Source: DASZZY01 sp036260395 (lineage in GTDB: Bacteria > Actinomycetota > UBA4738 > CALAEC01). From it: 37,862 nucleotides of DNA. The position numbers and the translations under genes were made by a program. Shown piece by piece: positions 18,018 through 26,291 of this stretch. Every line of letters starts with the position of its first letter. Position 1 is the first letter of the stretch. The notes beneath the pieces were generated by a model, which ran no database searches, had not been told where the DNA came from, and was given only the letters and a program-made list of their open reading frames with translations. The DNA lies in assembly GCA_036260395.1 (NCBI GenBank), contig DASZZY010000054.1, positions 1-37,862 of the forward strand, read 5' to 3'.

Positions 18018-18046
18018 TTGCGTTCCCCCCGGACAGGCCGTACATT
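18018..18046 (+). promoter_or_regulatory. Candidate rny promoter
   Basis: TTGCGT at 18018-18023 and TACATT at 18041-18046 have a 17-bp spacer, directly after the recX operon. The predicted start near 18053 would give rny a leader of about 207 nt. Confidence 0.5.
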
Positions 18047-18052
18047 GTGAAC

Positions 18053-18259
18053 AAGAGAGGCCCCATAATCGAAGCCCCGGTCTCGGGGAGCGAGGACACG
18101 AACAGCGGATACCTCATGACGATCCTCCAAAGACCGATCGAGAGGTGGTGCTCCGGGCCCTAGGGGGCCCGAAGGTTCGTCGTCGCGTTCCTGCTTCCCG
18201 ATCCCGGATGCGGGCCGGGCCTCTTGGCTCGGCCCGTTCGAGTTCATCGGGAGGACGCG
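18053..18259 (+). other. Structured 5' leader of rny
   Basis: This roughly 200-nt non-coding stretch is less GC-biased than its surroundings and contains three hairpins. The first is CCCCG-GTCT-CGGGG at 18075-18088. The second is CGGGCCC-TAGG-GGGCCCG at 18154-18171. The third, at 18211-18236, has an outer 7-bp stem (CGGGCCG/CGGCCCG) stacked on GGCC-TCTT-GGCT for 11 continuous pairs. It ends only 12 nt before the GGGAGGA ribosome-binding site at 18249-18255. A 38-codon open frame (18047-18163) overlaps it, but its GTG falls at the -10 element, so it is unlikely to be translated from this promoter. The leader could attenuate or autoregulate rny, or host a small RNA. Confidence 0.45.
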
Positions 18260-19792
18260 ATGGAGATCGCAATCGCCGCGGCCGTGGCGCTGGCGGCCGG
18301 CGTGGCGGCGGGCCTGGCCCTGCGCCGCTTGCTGGCCACCAGGCGGCTGGCCGCCGCGGAGACCAAGGCCCGCAAGCTCGTCGCCGAGGCGGAGCGGGAG
18401 GCGGAGGATGCCGTCCGCAACGCCCTCGTCGACGTCAAGCACGAGATCGCCGCCATGCGGCGGGAGGCGGAGGAGGACGTCCGCCAGCGCCGGGAGGAGG
18501 CCCGCCGCCGCGAGGCCCGGCTGGCGAAGCGCGAGGAGCAGCTCGACGCCAAGCTCGGCGAGCTCCGGTCGGCGGAGGCCGCCGTGGCCGCCAAGGACCG
18601 CGACCTCGACCGCCATCGCCAGGAGCTGGCCGGCGCGGTGGCCGAGCACCGGCGGCAGCTCGAGCGGGTGGCCCAGCTGACGACCCAGGAGGCCAAGGAC
18701 GCCCTCATCGCCCAGCTCGTCGACGACGCGAAGCGAGACGCCATGGCCCAGGTCCGGGAGATCGAGCAGCGGGCCCGGGAGCAGGGCGAGGAACGGGCCC
18801 GGAAGATCGTCACGATCGCCATCCAGCGGGTGGCGTCGGAGCAGACGGCGGAGTCGACGGTGTCGGTCTTCGCGCTGCCCTCCGACGACCTCAAGGGCCG
18901 CATCATCGGGCGGGAGGGCCGGAACATCCGGGCCTTCGAGGCGCTGACCGGCGTGAACCTCATCATCGACGACACGCCCGAGGCCGTCGTCCTTTCGTCG
19001 TTCGACCCGGTCCGCCGGGAGGTCGCCCGGCTCACGCTCGAGAAGCTGGTCCAGGACGGCCGCATCCATCCGGCGCGCATCGAGGAGATGCACGGCCGCT
19101 CGACGAAGGAGGTCGAGGACCAGGTCCGCCGGGCGGGGGAGTGGGCCGTGGCCGAGGTGGGGATCACCGAGATCCACCCCGAGATGATCCGGGTGCTGGG
19201 GCGGCTGCAGTTCCGCACCTCGTACGGCCAGAACGTCCTCAAGCACCTGGTGGAGTCGGCGCACATCGCCGGCGTGATGGCCGCCGAGCTGGGGATCGAA
19301 CCGACGCTCGTCAAGCGCGGCGCGCTGATGCACGACATCGGCAAGGCCCTCACCCACGAGGTCGAGGGCTCCCACGCCCTCATCGGGGCCGAGCTGGCCC
19401 GGCGGCTCAAGGAGCCCCCCGAGGTGGTCCACGCGATCGAGTCCCACCACGGCGAGGTCGAGCAGCGGACGATCGAGGCGGTCCTGGCCCAGACGGCCGA
19501 CGCCATCTCGGGCGGCCGGCCCGGCGCCCGGCGGGAGTCGATCGAGCAGTACGTCCGGCGCCTGGAGCGGCTCGAGGAGATCTGCGACTCGCACCCCGGC
19601 GTGGTGAAGACCTTCGCCATGCAGGCCGGGCGCGAGGTCCGGGTCATGGTCAAACCCGAGGAGGTCGACGACCTGACCTCCCAGGTGCTGGCCCGGGACA
19701 TCGCCAAGCAGGTGGAGGAGGAGCTCCAGTACCCCGGCCAGATCAAGATCACGGTGATCCGCGAGACGCGGGCGGTGGAGTACGCCAAGTGA
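18260..19792 (+). CDS. rny: Ribonuclease Y
   Basis: The 510-residue endoribonuclease initiates mRNA decay. An N-terminal membrane helix (about 2-22) is followed by a long charged coiled coil (about 30-190). Then come a KH RNA-binding domain with GRIIGREGRNIRAFEALTGV (about 214-233) and an HD phosphohydrolase domain with ALMHDIGKAL (about 355) and the ESHHGEVE segment. The ATG is preceded by GGGAGGA. Expression is probably driven from the promoter and leader in the 254-bp gap upstream rather than only by read-through from recA. RNase Y is typical of Firmicutes and is found in some actinobacterial lineages, whereas many actinobacteria rely on RNase E/J. Confidence 0.95.
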   Translation: MEIAIAAAVALAAGVAAGLALRRLLATRRLAAAETKARKLVAEAEREAEDAVRNALVDVKHEIAAMRREAEEDVRQRREEARRREARLAKREEQLDAKLGELRSAEAAVAAKDRDLDRHRQELAGAVAEHRRQLERVAQLTTQEAKDALIAQLVDDAKRDAMAQVREIEQRAREQGEERARKIVTIAIQRVASEQTAESTVSVFALPSDDLKGRIIGREGRNIRAFEALTGVNLIIDDTPEAVVLSSFDPVRREVARLTLEKLVQDGRIHPARIEEMHGRSTKEVEDQVRRAGEWAVAEVGITEIHPEMIRVLGRLQFRTSYGQNVLKHLVESAHIAGVMAAELGIEPTLVKRGALMHDIGKALTHEVEGSHALIGAELARRLKEPPEVVHAIESHHGEVEQRTIEAVLAQTADAISGGRPGARRESIEQYVRRLERLEEICDSHPGVVKTFAMQAGREVRVMVKPEEVDDLTSQVLARDIAKQVEEELQYPGQIKITVIRETRAVEYAK

Positions 19793-19825
19793 GCCCGGCG
19801 CGCCGTGGGGGCGGCGTCCGACCGG

Positions 19826-19831
19826 TACCCT
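19826..19831 (+). promoter_or_regulatory. -10-like element 7 nt before miaB
   Basis: TACCCT ends 7 nt upstream of the miaB ATG, suggesting a leaderless start. The intervening GGAGGGG is too close to the ATG to act as a normal ribosome-binding site, though it may aid translation of longer transcripts. Confidence 0.35.
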
Positions 19832-19838
19832 GGAGGGG

Positions 19839-21179
19839 ATGGACCGCCGCTACCTGATCCGCACCTTCGGGTGCCAGATGAACGAGCACGACTCCGAGCG
19901 GATCGCCGGCCTGCTCGAGGGCCAGGGGCTCCGCCCGGCCGACGGCGTGGCGGACGCCGGGGTCGTCGTGCTCAACACGTGCGCGGTCCGCGAGAACGCC
20001 GACAACCGCCTGTACGGCAACCTCGGCCACCTCCGGGCGGCCAAGGAGCGGAACCCCGGCATGCGGCTGGTCGTCGCCGGGTGCCTGGCGCAGAAGGACC
20101 GCGGCGAGATCCAGCGCCGGGCGCCGTGGGTCGACGTGGTCGTGGGGACACACGCGCTGCCGCAGCTCGTCGACCTGCTCCGGCGCTCGGAGCTCGAAGG
20201 CCCGCAGATGGACGTCCGCGAGTACACCGAGGTCTTCCCCAGCGCCCTCCCGGCCCGGGCCGGCGTCCGGCACCACGCCTGGGTGTCGGTGTCGGTCGGG
20301 TGCGACAACCGGTGCACGTTCTGCATCGTCCCGCTGGTCCGGGGCCGCCAGCGCTCCCGTACGCTCGGGGAGGTCCTGGCCGAGGTCCAGGGGCTGGCGG
20401 CCCGCGGCGTGGTCGAGGTCACGCTGCTCGGGCAGAACGTCAACACGTACGGGCGCGACATCCACTTCCGGGAGACCTCGCCGTCGCGGCGGTCGCTGTT
20501 CGGCGCGCTGCTCCGCGCCGTCAACGACGTCGAGGGCATCCGGCGGATCCGGTTCACGAGCCCGCACCCGCACGACTTCACGCCCGACGTCGTGGACGCC
20601 ATGGCGGAATCGGAGAAGGTGTGCGAGCACATCCACTTCCCGCTCCAGTCGGGGTCGGACGACGTCCTGCGCCGGATGCGACGCTCCTACCGCTCGGAGC
20701 GGTACCTGGGCTGGCTGCGCCGGATCCGGGAGGCCATCCCGGACATCGCCGTGACCACCGACATCATCGTGGGGTTCCCGGGCGAGACCGAGGCCGAGTT
20801 CGCGGACACGCTGCGCGTCGTCGAGGAGGCTCGGTTCGATGCCGCCTACACGTTCCAGTACTCGCCGCGGGCCGGCACGGAGGCCGCCTCCTACGAGGAT
20901 CAGGTCCCCAAGGAGGCCGTCCAGGAGCGGTTCGACCGGCTGGTGGAGCTCCAGGAGCGGATCTCCCTGGAGCGCAACCGCGCGCTCGAGGGCGGGGTGG
21001 TGGAGGTGCTGGTCGAGGGCGCCGGCCGGAAGGGTGGGGCCCAGGGCCGGACGCGGACGAACAAGGTCGTGAACTTCAACGGCCAGGCGCCGGCCGGCGA
21101 GTTCCTCGACGTCCGCGTGATCGCGGTCCACCCCCACCACCTCACCGGCGAGCCGCTGCCGGAGCGGGTGTCCGCGTGA
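19839..21179 (+). CDS. miaB: tRNA-2-methylthio-N6-dimethylallyladenosine synthase
   Basis: The 446-residue radical-SAM methylthiotransferase adds the 2-methylthio group to i6A37 in tRNAs. The N-terminal domain has the three cysteines for the auxiliary cluster (TFGCQMNEHDSE, VLNTCAVRENAD, VVAGCLAQKD). The radical-SAM motif C-x3-C-x2-C is CDNRCTFC (about 155-162), and the C-terminal TRAM domain runs from about 375. It acts on the product of MiaA, whose gene begins on the last base of this stop codon. Confidence 0.96.
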   Translation: MDRRYLIRTFGCQMNEHDSERIAGLLEGQGLRPADGVADAGVVVLNTCAVRENADNRLYGNLGHLRAAKERNPGMRLVVAGCLAQKDRGEIQRRAPWVDVVVGTHALPQLVDLLRRSELEGPQMDVREYTEVFPSALPARAGVRHHAWVSVSVGCDNRCTFCIVPLVRGRQRSRTLGEVLAEVQGLAARGVVEVTLLGQNVNTYGRDIHFRETSPSRRSLFGALLRAVNDVEGIRRIRFTSPHPHDFTPDVVDAMAESEKVCEHIHFPLQSGSDDVLRRMRRSYRSERYLGWLRRIREAIPDIAVTTDIIVGFPGETEAEFADTLRVVEEARFDAAYTFQYSPRAGTEAASYEDQVPKEAVQERFDRLVELQERISLERNRALEGGVVEVLVEGAGRKGGAQGRTRTNKVVNFNGQAPAGEFLDVRVIAVHPHHLTGEPLPERVSA

Positions 21180-22183
21180 TGAGGACCCAGACGACCCGAG
21201 GGCGGGCCGCGGCGCCCGGCGCGCCCGGCCTCATGCCCCAGCCCCCGGGCTCGACGGGGCTGCCTCGGACGAACGCGCCGCTGGCCCTCGTCGGGCCGAC
21301 CGCGTCGGGCAAGACCGAGGCGTCGATCGAGCTGGCCCGGCGGCTGGGGGCGGAGATCCTCGTGGTCGATTCGATGACGGTGTACCGGGGGATGGACGTC
21401 GGGACCGCGAAGCCGACGCCCCAGCACAGAGCCGCCGTCCCCCACCACCTACTCGACGTGGCGGACCCCAGCGAGCCGTTCTCGGTGGCCCGCTTCCAGG
21501 CCCTGGCCCGGCACGCGCTGGGCCGGGTCACCGCCCGCGGGCGGACGGCGCTGCTGGTCGGTGGCTCGGGGCTGTACTTCCGCGCGGCGGTGGACGACCT
21601 GGCGTTCCCCGGGACCGACCCCGCGGTCCGCCGCCGGCTGGAGGCGGAGGCCGCGGCGCTGGGCGCGGAGCCTCTGCACGCCCGCCTGTCCGCCGTCGAT
21701 CCCGAGGCAGCCGCCCGCATCGGGCCACCCAACGTCCGCCGGACGGTCCGCGCCCTCGAGGTCATCGGACTCACCGGCCGGCCGTTCTCGTCCTTCGCCA
21801 GCCGCTGGGAGCGGTTCGACCCCGGGGCGGTCCGGGCCGCCGGGGTCCGCGTGGAGCCGTCCGCGCTGGCCCGCCGGATCGAGGAGCGCGTCCGGCGGAT
21901 GTGGGCCGACGGGCTGCTGGAGGAGGTCCGGGCGCTCCTGGACCGCGGCCTGGGCGGGTTCCTCACCGCCTCGAAGGCCATCGGCTACCTGGAGGCGGGC
22001 GAGCACCTGGCCGGCCACCTCACCCGCCGCGAGGCGGAGGAGGCCACCGTCCGCCGGACCCGCGCCCTGGCCCGGCGGCAGGTGGCGTGGTTCCGTCGCG
22101 ACCCACGGATCCGGTGGTTCGACGCCGACGAGCGGGGCGGGGCCGCGCTCGTCGACCGGGTCGAGGAGCACCTGCGGGGATGA
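21179..22183 (+). CDS. miaA: tRNA dimethylallyltransferase
   Basis: The 334-residue enzyme transfers the dimethylallyl group to A37 of tRNAs reading UNN codons, the step before MiaB. The P-loop GPTASGKTEAS is at about 41-51, DSMTVYRGMDVGTAKPT at about 64-80 and LLVGGSGLYFRA at about 125-136. The 35 residues before the P-loop are Pro/Gly-rich and not conserved, so translation could also start at an internal ATG (residue 19). The chosen ATG shares one base with the miaB stop (TGATG). The stop overlaps dapF (ATGA). Confidence 0.95.
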   Translation: MRTQTTRGRAAAPGAPGLMPQPPGSTGLPRTNAPLALVGPTASGKTEASIELARRLGAEILVVDSMTVYRGMDVGTAKPTPQHRAAVPHHLLDVADPSEPFSVARFQALARHALGRVTARGRTALLVGGSGLYFRAAVDDLAFPGTDPAVRRRLEAEAAALGAEPLHARLSAVDPEAAARIGPPNVRRTVRALEVIGLTGRPFSSFASRWERFDPGAVRAAGVRVEPSALARRIEERVRRMWADGLLEEVRALLDRGLGGFLTASKAIGYLEAGEHLAGHLTRREAEEATVRRTRALARRQVAWFRRDPRIRWFDADERGGAALVDRVEEHLRG

Positions 22184-23064
22184 GCGGCGACGGGCTCCGG
22201 TTCGCCAAGTACCACGGGACCGGCAACGACTTCGTGATGATCGAGGACCTCGACGACCGGATGGAGCTCACGCCCGAGCTCGTCGCGCGCCTGTGCGACC
22301 GCCACCTCGGCGTCGGGGCCGACGGAGTCATCCGGGTGGCGCCCTCGACCCGCGCCGCGTTCTTCATGGACTACTGGAACGCGGACGGCGGCATCGCCGA
22401 GATGTGCGGCAACGGGGTACGGTGCCTGGCCAAGCTGGTGTATGACCGGGGGCTCACCCGCGACGCCGAGCTGGCGATCGACACGCGGGCCGGGGTGAAG
22501 CACGTGGTGCTGGACGTGGACGGCGGCGCGGTGTCCTCGGTCCGGGTCGACATGGGGCCGCCGGCGCTGGAGCGGCGGGCGATCCCCATGCGCGGCGACC
22601 CCGACGCCCGGTTCGTCGGCCAGCCGTTCGACGCCGCCGGGCGGCCGTGGCGCGCCACCGCGGTCTCCATGGGGAACCCGCATCTTGTCCTGCTCGGTGA
22701 TGGTGACGTGGCCTCGCTCGACCTGCCGCGGGTCGGGCCCCCGCTCGAGCACCACCCCGACTTCCCCGAGGGCACGAACGTCGAGTTTATCCGCGTCCGC
22801 GACGGTCGGATCGACGTCCGGGTGTGGGAGCGCGGGTCGGGGGCCACGATGGCCTGCGGGACCGGGGCTTGCGCCTCGCTGGTGGGGGCCGCGGTCCAGG
22901 GACTGGTGCCCCGCCGCGCCACCGTGGCGTTCCCCGGGGGCGAGCTGGAGGTCGAGTGGGCGGAGGACGACCACGTCTACCTGACCGGCCCGGCCACCTT
23001 CGTGTTCGAGGGGCAGCTGTCGGAGCGGTGGATGGCCGCCGCCGCGGGGGCGGCGGCCCGATGA
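22180..23064 (+). CDS. dapF: Diaminopimelate epimerase
   Basis: The 294-residue PLP-independent epimerase converts LL- to meso-diaminopimelate for lysine and peptidoglycan. Both catalytic cysteines are in place: EMCGNGVRCLAK (about 76-87) and MACGTGACASLV (about 224-235). The opening KYHGTGNDFVMI is diagnostic. It overlaps miaA upstream and the diaminopimelate aminotransferase-like gene downstream by 4 nt each. Confidence 0.96.
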   Translation: MSGDGLRFAKYHGTGNDFVMIEDLDDRMELTPELVARLCDRHLGVGADGVIRVAPSTRAAFFMDYWNADGGIAEMCGNGVRCLAKLVYDRGLTRDAELAIDTRAGVKHVVLDVDGGAVSSVRVDMGPPALERRAIPMRGDPDARFVGQPFDAAGRPWRATAVSMGNPHLVLLGDGDVASLDLPRVGPPLEHHPDFPEGTNVEFIRVRDGRIDVRVWERGSGATMACGTGACASLVGAAVQGLVPRRATVAFPGGELEVEWAEDDHVYLTGPATFVFEGQLSERWMAAAAGAAAR

Positions 23065-24215
23065 GGCCGGCGCGACGGCTGGAGCTGCTGCCGCCGTACC
23101 TGTTCGCGGAGCTCGACCGCAGGATCGCCGAGAAGCGGGCCGCGGGCATCGACGTCATCTCCCTCGGCGTCGGCGATCCCGACCTCCCCACGCCGCCGCA
23201 CGTCGTCGAGGAGCTCCGGTGGGCGGCCCGGGACCCGTCCACCCACGGCTACCCCTCGTACTTCGGCCTGCCCGAGCTGCGGCGAGCCATCGCCGGCTGG
23301 TACGCGGAGCGGTTCGGCGTAGAGCTGGACCCCCACGCCGAGGTCCTCCCGCTGATCGGCTCCAAGGAGGGCCTGGCCCACCTGGCGCTGGCCTTCGTCG
23401 ACCCCGGCGACGAGGTGCTCGTGCCGGACCCCGGGTACCCCGTGCCGGCGACCTCGGCGATGCTGGCCGGGGGGACGCCGGTGGCCATGCCGCTGGTCCC
23501 GGAGCGCGGCTTGCTGCCGGATCTCGGGGCGGCGCCCGTCTCGGCCGCCACCAAGGTGCTGTGGCTGAACCACCCGTCGAACCCGACGTCCTCGGTGGCC
23601 GAGCCGTGGCTGTTCGAGGAGGCCGTGGCACTGGCCAGGGAGCACGGCCTGCTGTTGGCGCACGACGCCGCCTACTCCGAGCTCACCTACGACGGGTACG
23701 TGGCCCCCAGCGTCCTCCAGGCCCCCGGCGCCCGCGACGTGGCGGTGGAGTTCGGCTCGGCCTCGAAGACCTACAACATGACGGGCTGGCGAGTCGGATG
23801 GGCGGTTGGGAACGCCGACGCCATCCGGGCCCTGGGCACCGTCAAGACCAACATCGACTCGGGGATCTGGGAGGCCGTCCAGCGCGCGGCGATCGCGGCG
23901 CTGACCGGGCCGCAGGACCACGTCGACGCGATGCGCGCCGTCTACGCCAAGCGCCGGGACGTCGTCATCGAGGCCCTGAACGCGCTGGGATGGGACCTGC
24001 AGCCCCCGCGCGGGGCGTTCTACGTGTGGTTCCCGACCCCGCACGGCATGTCGTCGGCCGCGTTCAGCGAGATCCTCCTGGAGCGGGCCGGGGTGGTGGT
24101 GTCCCCCGGGGCGGGATACGGCGCGGCGGGGGAGGGGTACGTCCGCATCGCGCTGACCGTCTCGGACGAGCGGCTCGCGGAGGCCATGGAGCGGATCCGG
24201 GAGGCGTTGTCGTGA
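23061..24215 (+). CDS. dapL: PLP-dependent aminotransferase, probable LL-diaminopimelate aminotransferase
   Basis: The 384-residue class I/II aminotransferase has the PLP lysine in GSASKTYNMTGWRVGWAVGN (about 234-253), the NHPSNPTS stretch (about 171-178) and the fold-type-I signature DPGYPVPATSAM. The N-terminus DVISLGVGDPDLPTPPHVV and HGYPSYFGLPELRRAIAGWY resemble the DapL family, which makes LL-diaminopimelate from tetrahydrodipicolinate and glutamate in one step. The 4-nt overlap with dapF, whose substrate is LL-diaminopimelate, supports that reading. Alternatives are an alanine/aspartate-type aminotransferase or the succinyl-DAP aminotransferase DapC. The stop overlaps hflX. Confidence 0.72.
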   Translation: MRPARRLELLPPYLFAELDRRIAEKRAAGIDVISLGVGDPDLPTPPHVVEELRWAARDPSTHGYPSYFGLPELRRAIAGWYAERFGVELDPHAEVLPLIGSKEGLAHLALAFVDPGDEVLVPDPGYPVPATSAMLAGGTPVAMPLVPERGLLPDLGAAPVSAATKVLWLNHPSNPTSSVAEPWLFEEAVALAREHGLLLAHDAAYSELTYDGYVAPSVLQAPGARDVAVEFGSASKTYNMTGWRVGWAVGNADAIRALGTVKTNIDSGIWEAVQRAAIAALTGPQDHVDAMRAVYAKRRDVVIEALNALGWDLQPPRGAFYVWFPTPHGMSSAAFSEILLERAGVVVSPGAGYGAAGEGYVRIALTVSDERLAEAMERIREALS

Positions 24216-25582
24216 GCCCGGATCGGGCGCGGGACGGCCGGGCCGACGGCGCGGTGGCGCCCGGCCGGCCGGCGGGCGCCACGATCTCCGAGTCGCCGCT
24301 CTCGGCGACGTGGCGCCCCGCCGTCCGGGAGCCGGCCATCCTCGTGGGCGTCGACCGCCACGGCGACGAGCGATCGCTCGACGAGCTGGCGGCGCTGGCC
24401 GCGACGGCGGGCGCCGAGGTCGTGGGCCGGGTGGTCCAGGGCCGGCGCGACGCCGACCCCACGACGTTCGTGGGACGAGGCAAGCTCGCCGAGATCCATC
24501 GGACGGTGCACGCCACGGGCGCCGGGCTGGTGGTGTTCGACGACGAGCTCACGCCGGCGCAGCTCCGCAACGTCGAGGAGCGTCTGGGGGTGAAGGTCGT
24601 CGACCGGACGGCGCTGATCCTGGACATCTTCGCGCTCCACGCCCGCTCGCGGGAGGGGAAGGCCCAGGTGGAGCTGGCCCAGCTCAACTACCTCCTGCCC
24701 CGGCTCCGCGGATGGGGCGAGGCCATGTCGCGCCTGGGAGGCGGCATCGGCACCCGCGGCCCCGGCGAGACGAAGCTCGAGGTCGACCGCCAGCACATCC
24801 GGCGGCGGATCGCCAAGCTCCGCCGCGACATCGGCCAGCTGTCCCGGGCGCGAGGCGTGAAGCGCGCCGTGCGCGAGCGCTCCGGCGTGCCGCAGGTCGC
24901 GCTGGCGGGCTACACCAACGCCGGGAAGTCGACGCTGATGAACGCGCTCACCCGCGCGGACGTCGTGGTGGCGGACCAGCTGTTCGCCACGCTGGACCCG
25001 ACCGTGCGGCGCCTCCGCCTGGCCGGCGGCCGGTCGGCGACGCTCTCGGACACCGTGGGATTCGTGGCCAAGCTGCCCCACGACCTCGTGGAGGCCTTCC
25101 GGTCGACGCTCGAGGAGGTGGCGCGGGCGTCGTTGATCCTCCACGTCGCCGACGCCGCGGCCCCCGAGGTCGAGTCGCAGATCGCCGCGGTCCGGACGGT
25201 GCTCGGCGACATCGGCGCGGGCGGGCTGCCCGAGGTGCTGGCGCTCAACAAGGCGGACCTCCTGTCGGAGGTCGACCGCGCCAGGATCGCGCGTCGGCAC
25301 CCGGGCGCCGTCCTCGTCTCCGCGCGGACCGGGGAGGGGCTGGAGCGGCTGGTCGAGGCGGTGGAGGAGGCGCTCCCGGCGCCCTCTGTCGAGGTCCGGC
25401 TGCTGGTCCCGTACGCCCGGCACGAGGTCGTGGCCCGGCTCCACCGAGAGGCCGATGTCGTGGCGTCCCGCGAACGGGAGGACGGGACGGAGCTCCGGGC
25501 CCGGGTCGACGAGCACCAGCTGCCCTGGGTGGGGGAGTTCCTGCTCGAGCCGGTGGCCCGCCGGGCCTCGCTCCCGAGCTGA
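24212..25582 (+). CDS. hflX: GTPase HflX
   Basis: The 456-residue ribosome-associated GTPase splits stalled 70S ribosomes in stress. About 35 poorly conserved residues come first. The N-terminal HflX domain follows, with FVGRGKLAEI at about 86 and DELTPAQLRNVEERLGVKV, then the helical linker RLGGGIGTRGPGETKLEVDR (about 174-193). The G domain has GYTNAGKSTLMNAL (about 233), SDTVGFVAKLPHDL and the NKAD motif. GTG 24212 overlaps the aminotransferase stop; a later start is possible. This is the last gene of the miaB chain and it converges on lexA with 4 bp between stops. Confidence 0.95.
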   Translation: MSPDRARDGRADGAVAPGRPAGATISESPLSATWRPAVREPAILVGVDRHGDERSLDELAALAATAGAEVVGRVVQGRRDADPTTFVGRGKLAEIHRTVHATGAGLVVFDDELTPAQLRNVEERLGVKVVDRTALILDIFALHARSREGKAQVELAQLNYLLPRLRGWGEAMSRLGGGIGTRGPGETKLEVDRQHIRRRIAKLRRDIGQLSRARGVKRAVRERSGVPQVALAGYTNAGKSTLMNALTRADVVVADQLFATLDPTVRRLRLAGGRSATLSDTVGFVAKLPHDLVEAFRSTLEEVARASLILHVADAAAPEVESQIAAVRTVLGDIGAGGLPEVLALNKADLLSEVDRARIARRHPGAVLVSARTGEGLERLVEAVEEALPAPSVEVRLLVPYARHEVVARLHREADVVASREREDGTELRARVDEHQLPWVGEFLLEPVARRASLPS

Positions 25583-25586
25583 CCGC

Positions 25587-26201
25587 CTACAGCCGGCGGA
25601 GCAGGGAGACGACCTGGCCGAGGATCCGGCCGTCGTGCGGCAGGTCCGTGGGGTCCAGCGCCGGGTTCTCCGGCACCAGCGTGATCCTCCGCCCGCGCCG
25701 CCGGAGCCGCTTCACGGTGGCCTCCGGCTCGGCGGGCCCGGGGAGGAGCGCGGCCACGATGGCCCCGTCCTCGGCGACGTCCTGTCGGCGCACCACGGCG
25801 ATGTCGCCGTCGAGGATCCCCGCGCCGGTCATCGAGTCGCCCGCCACCCGCAGCGCGAAGTGCTCGCCGCCGCCGACGAACGTCGCGGGGACCGCCACGT
25901 GATCCTCGATGTTCTCCTCGGCGAGCACCGGCGCCCCGGCGGCGATCCGGCCCACGAGCGGGACGGCCGCGGCCTCCGCCTGGCCTCCGGCCGGCGAGAC
26001 GTCGATGGCCCGCGGCTTGGCGGCGTCCTTCCGGAGCAGCCCCTTCCGCCGGAGGTTCTCCAGCTGGGCGTGGACGCTGGAGGACGACGTGAGCCCCACC
26101 GCCTCGCCGATCTCCCGGACCGTCGGCGGGTAGCCCCGCTCGCGAACGGTCCGCCGGATGAACTCGAGGATCCGCTGCTGCCTCGGCGTGACGTCATCCA
26201 T
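25587..26201 (-). CDS. lexA: SOS repressor LexA
   Basis: The 204-residue repressor has an N-terminal winged helix (TPRQQRILEFIRRTVRERGY, recognition helix in LTSSSSVHAQLENLRRKG) and a C-terminal self-cleaving peptidase domain. The scissile Ala88-Gly89 (GRIAAGAPV), the nucleophile Ser123 (AGDSM) and the catalytic Lys164 (ATVKRL) are present, so RecA-stimulated autocleavage should work. I chose ATG 26201 because a -35/-10 pair ends 11 nt upstream of it; ATG 26222 would lie upstream of that -10. A box with one mismatch overlaps its -35, implying autorepression. Confidence 0.96.
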   Translation of the reverse strand: MDDVTPRQQRILEFIRRTVRERGYPPTVREIGEAVGLTSSSSVHAQLENLRRKGLLRKDAAKPRAIDVSPAGGQAEAAAVPLVGRIAAGAPVLAEENIEDHVAVPATFVGGGEHFALRVAGDSMTGAGILDGDIAVVRRQDVAEDGAIVAALLPGPAEPEATVKRLRRRGRRITLVPENPALDPTDLPHDGRILGQVVSLLRRL

Positions 26202-26212
26202 GTCAGTGGGGG

Positions 26213-26241
26213 ACGGTAGCATCCCCCGGCCATGGAATCAA
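26213..26241 (-). promoter_or_regulatory. lexA promoter
   Basis: On the minus strand TTGATT (26241-26236) and TACCGT (26218-26213) are 17 bp apart. Transcription would begin near 26206, giving a very short leader before the ATG at 26201. SOS box 1 overlaps the -35 element. Confidence 0.6.
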
Positions 26242-26252
26242 ACATGTGTTCG
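26239..26252. promoter_or_regulatory. SOS box 1, lexA-proximal
   Basis: CAAACATGTGTTCG differs from CGAAC-N4-GTTCG at one position (A for G). It overlaps the lexA -35. Confidence 0.75.
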
Positions 26253-26255
26253 GAC

Positions 26256-26284
26256 TTGCGCTTCGAACATCCGTTCGGCACAAT
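26256..26284 (+). promoter_or_regulatory. Promoter of the LysM gene
   Basis: TTGCGC (26256-26261) and CACAAT (26279-26284) have a 17-bp spacer containing SOS box 2. The -10 ends 7 nt before ATG 26292, predicting a leaderless transcript. SOS box 3 lies just downstream of the start point, so LexA could block both binding and escape. Confidence 0.6.
26264..26277. promoter_or_regulatory. SOS box 2
   Basis: CGAACATCCGTTCG is a full match to the consensus, lying between the -35 and -10 of the LysM gene. Confidence 0.9.
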
Positions 26285-26291
26285 GGCTCGC

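Noticed and set aside
18047..18163. 38-codon open frame in the recX-rny gap (GTG start, TAG stop)
   Set aside because: Its GTG lies immediately after the -10-like hexamer and upstream of the predicted transcript start, no ribosome-binding site is present, and its stop falls inside a hairpin; a structured leader explains the region better.
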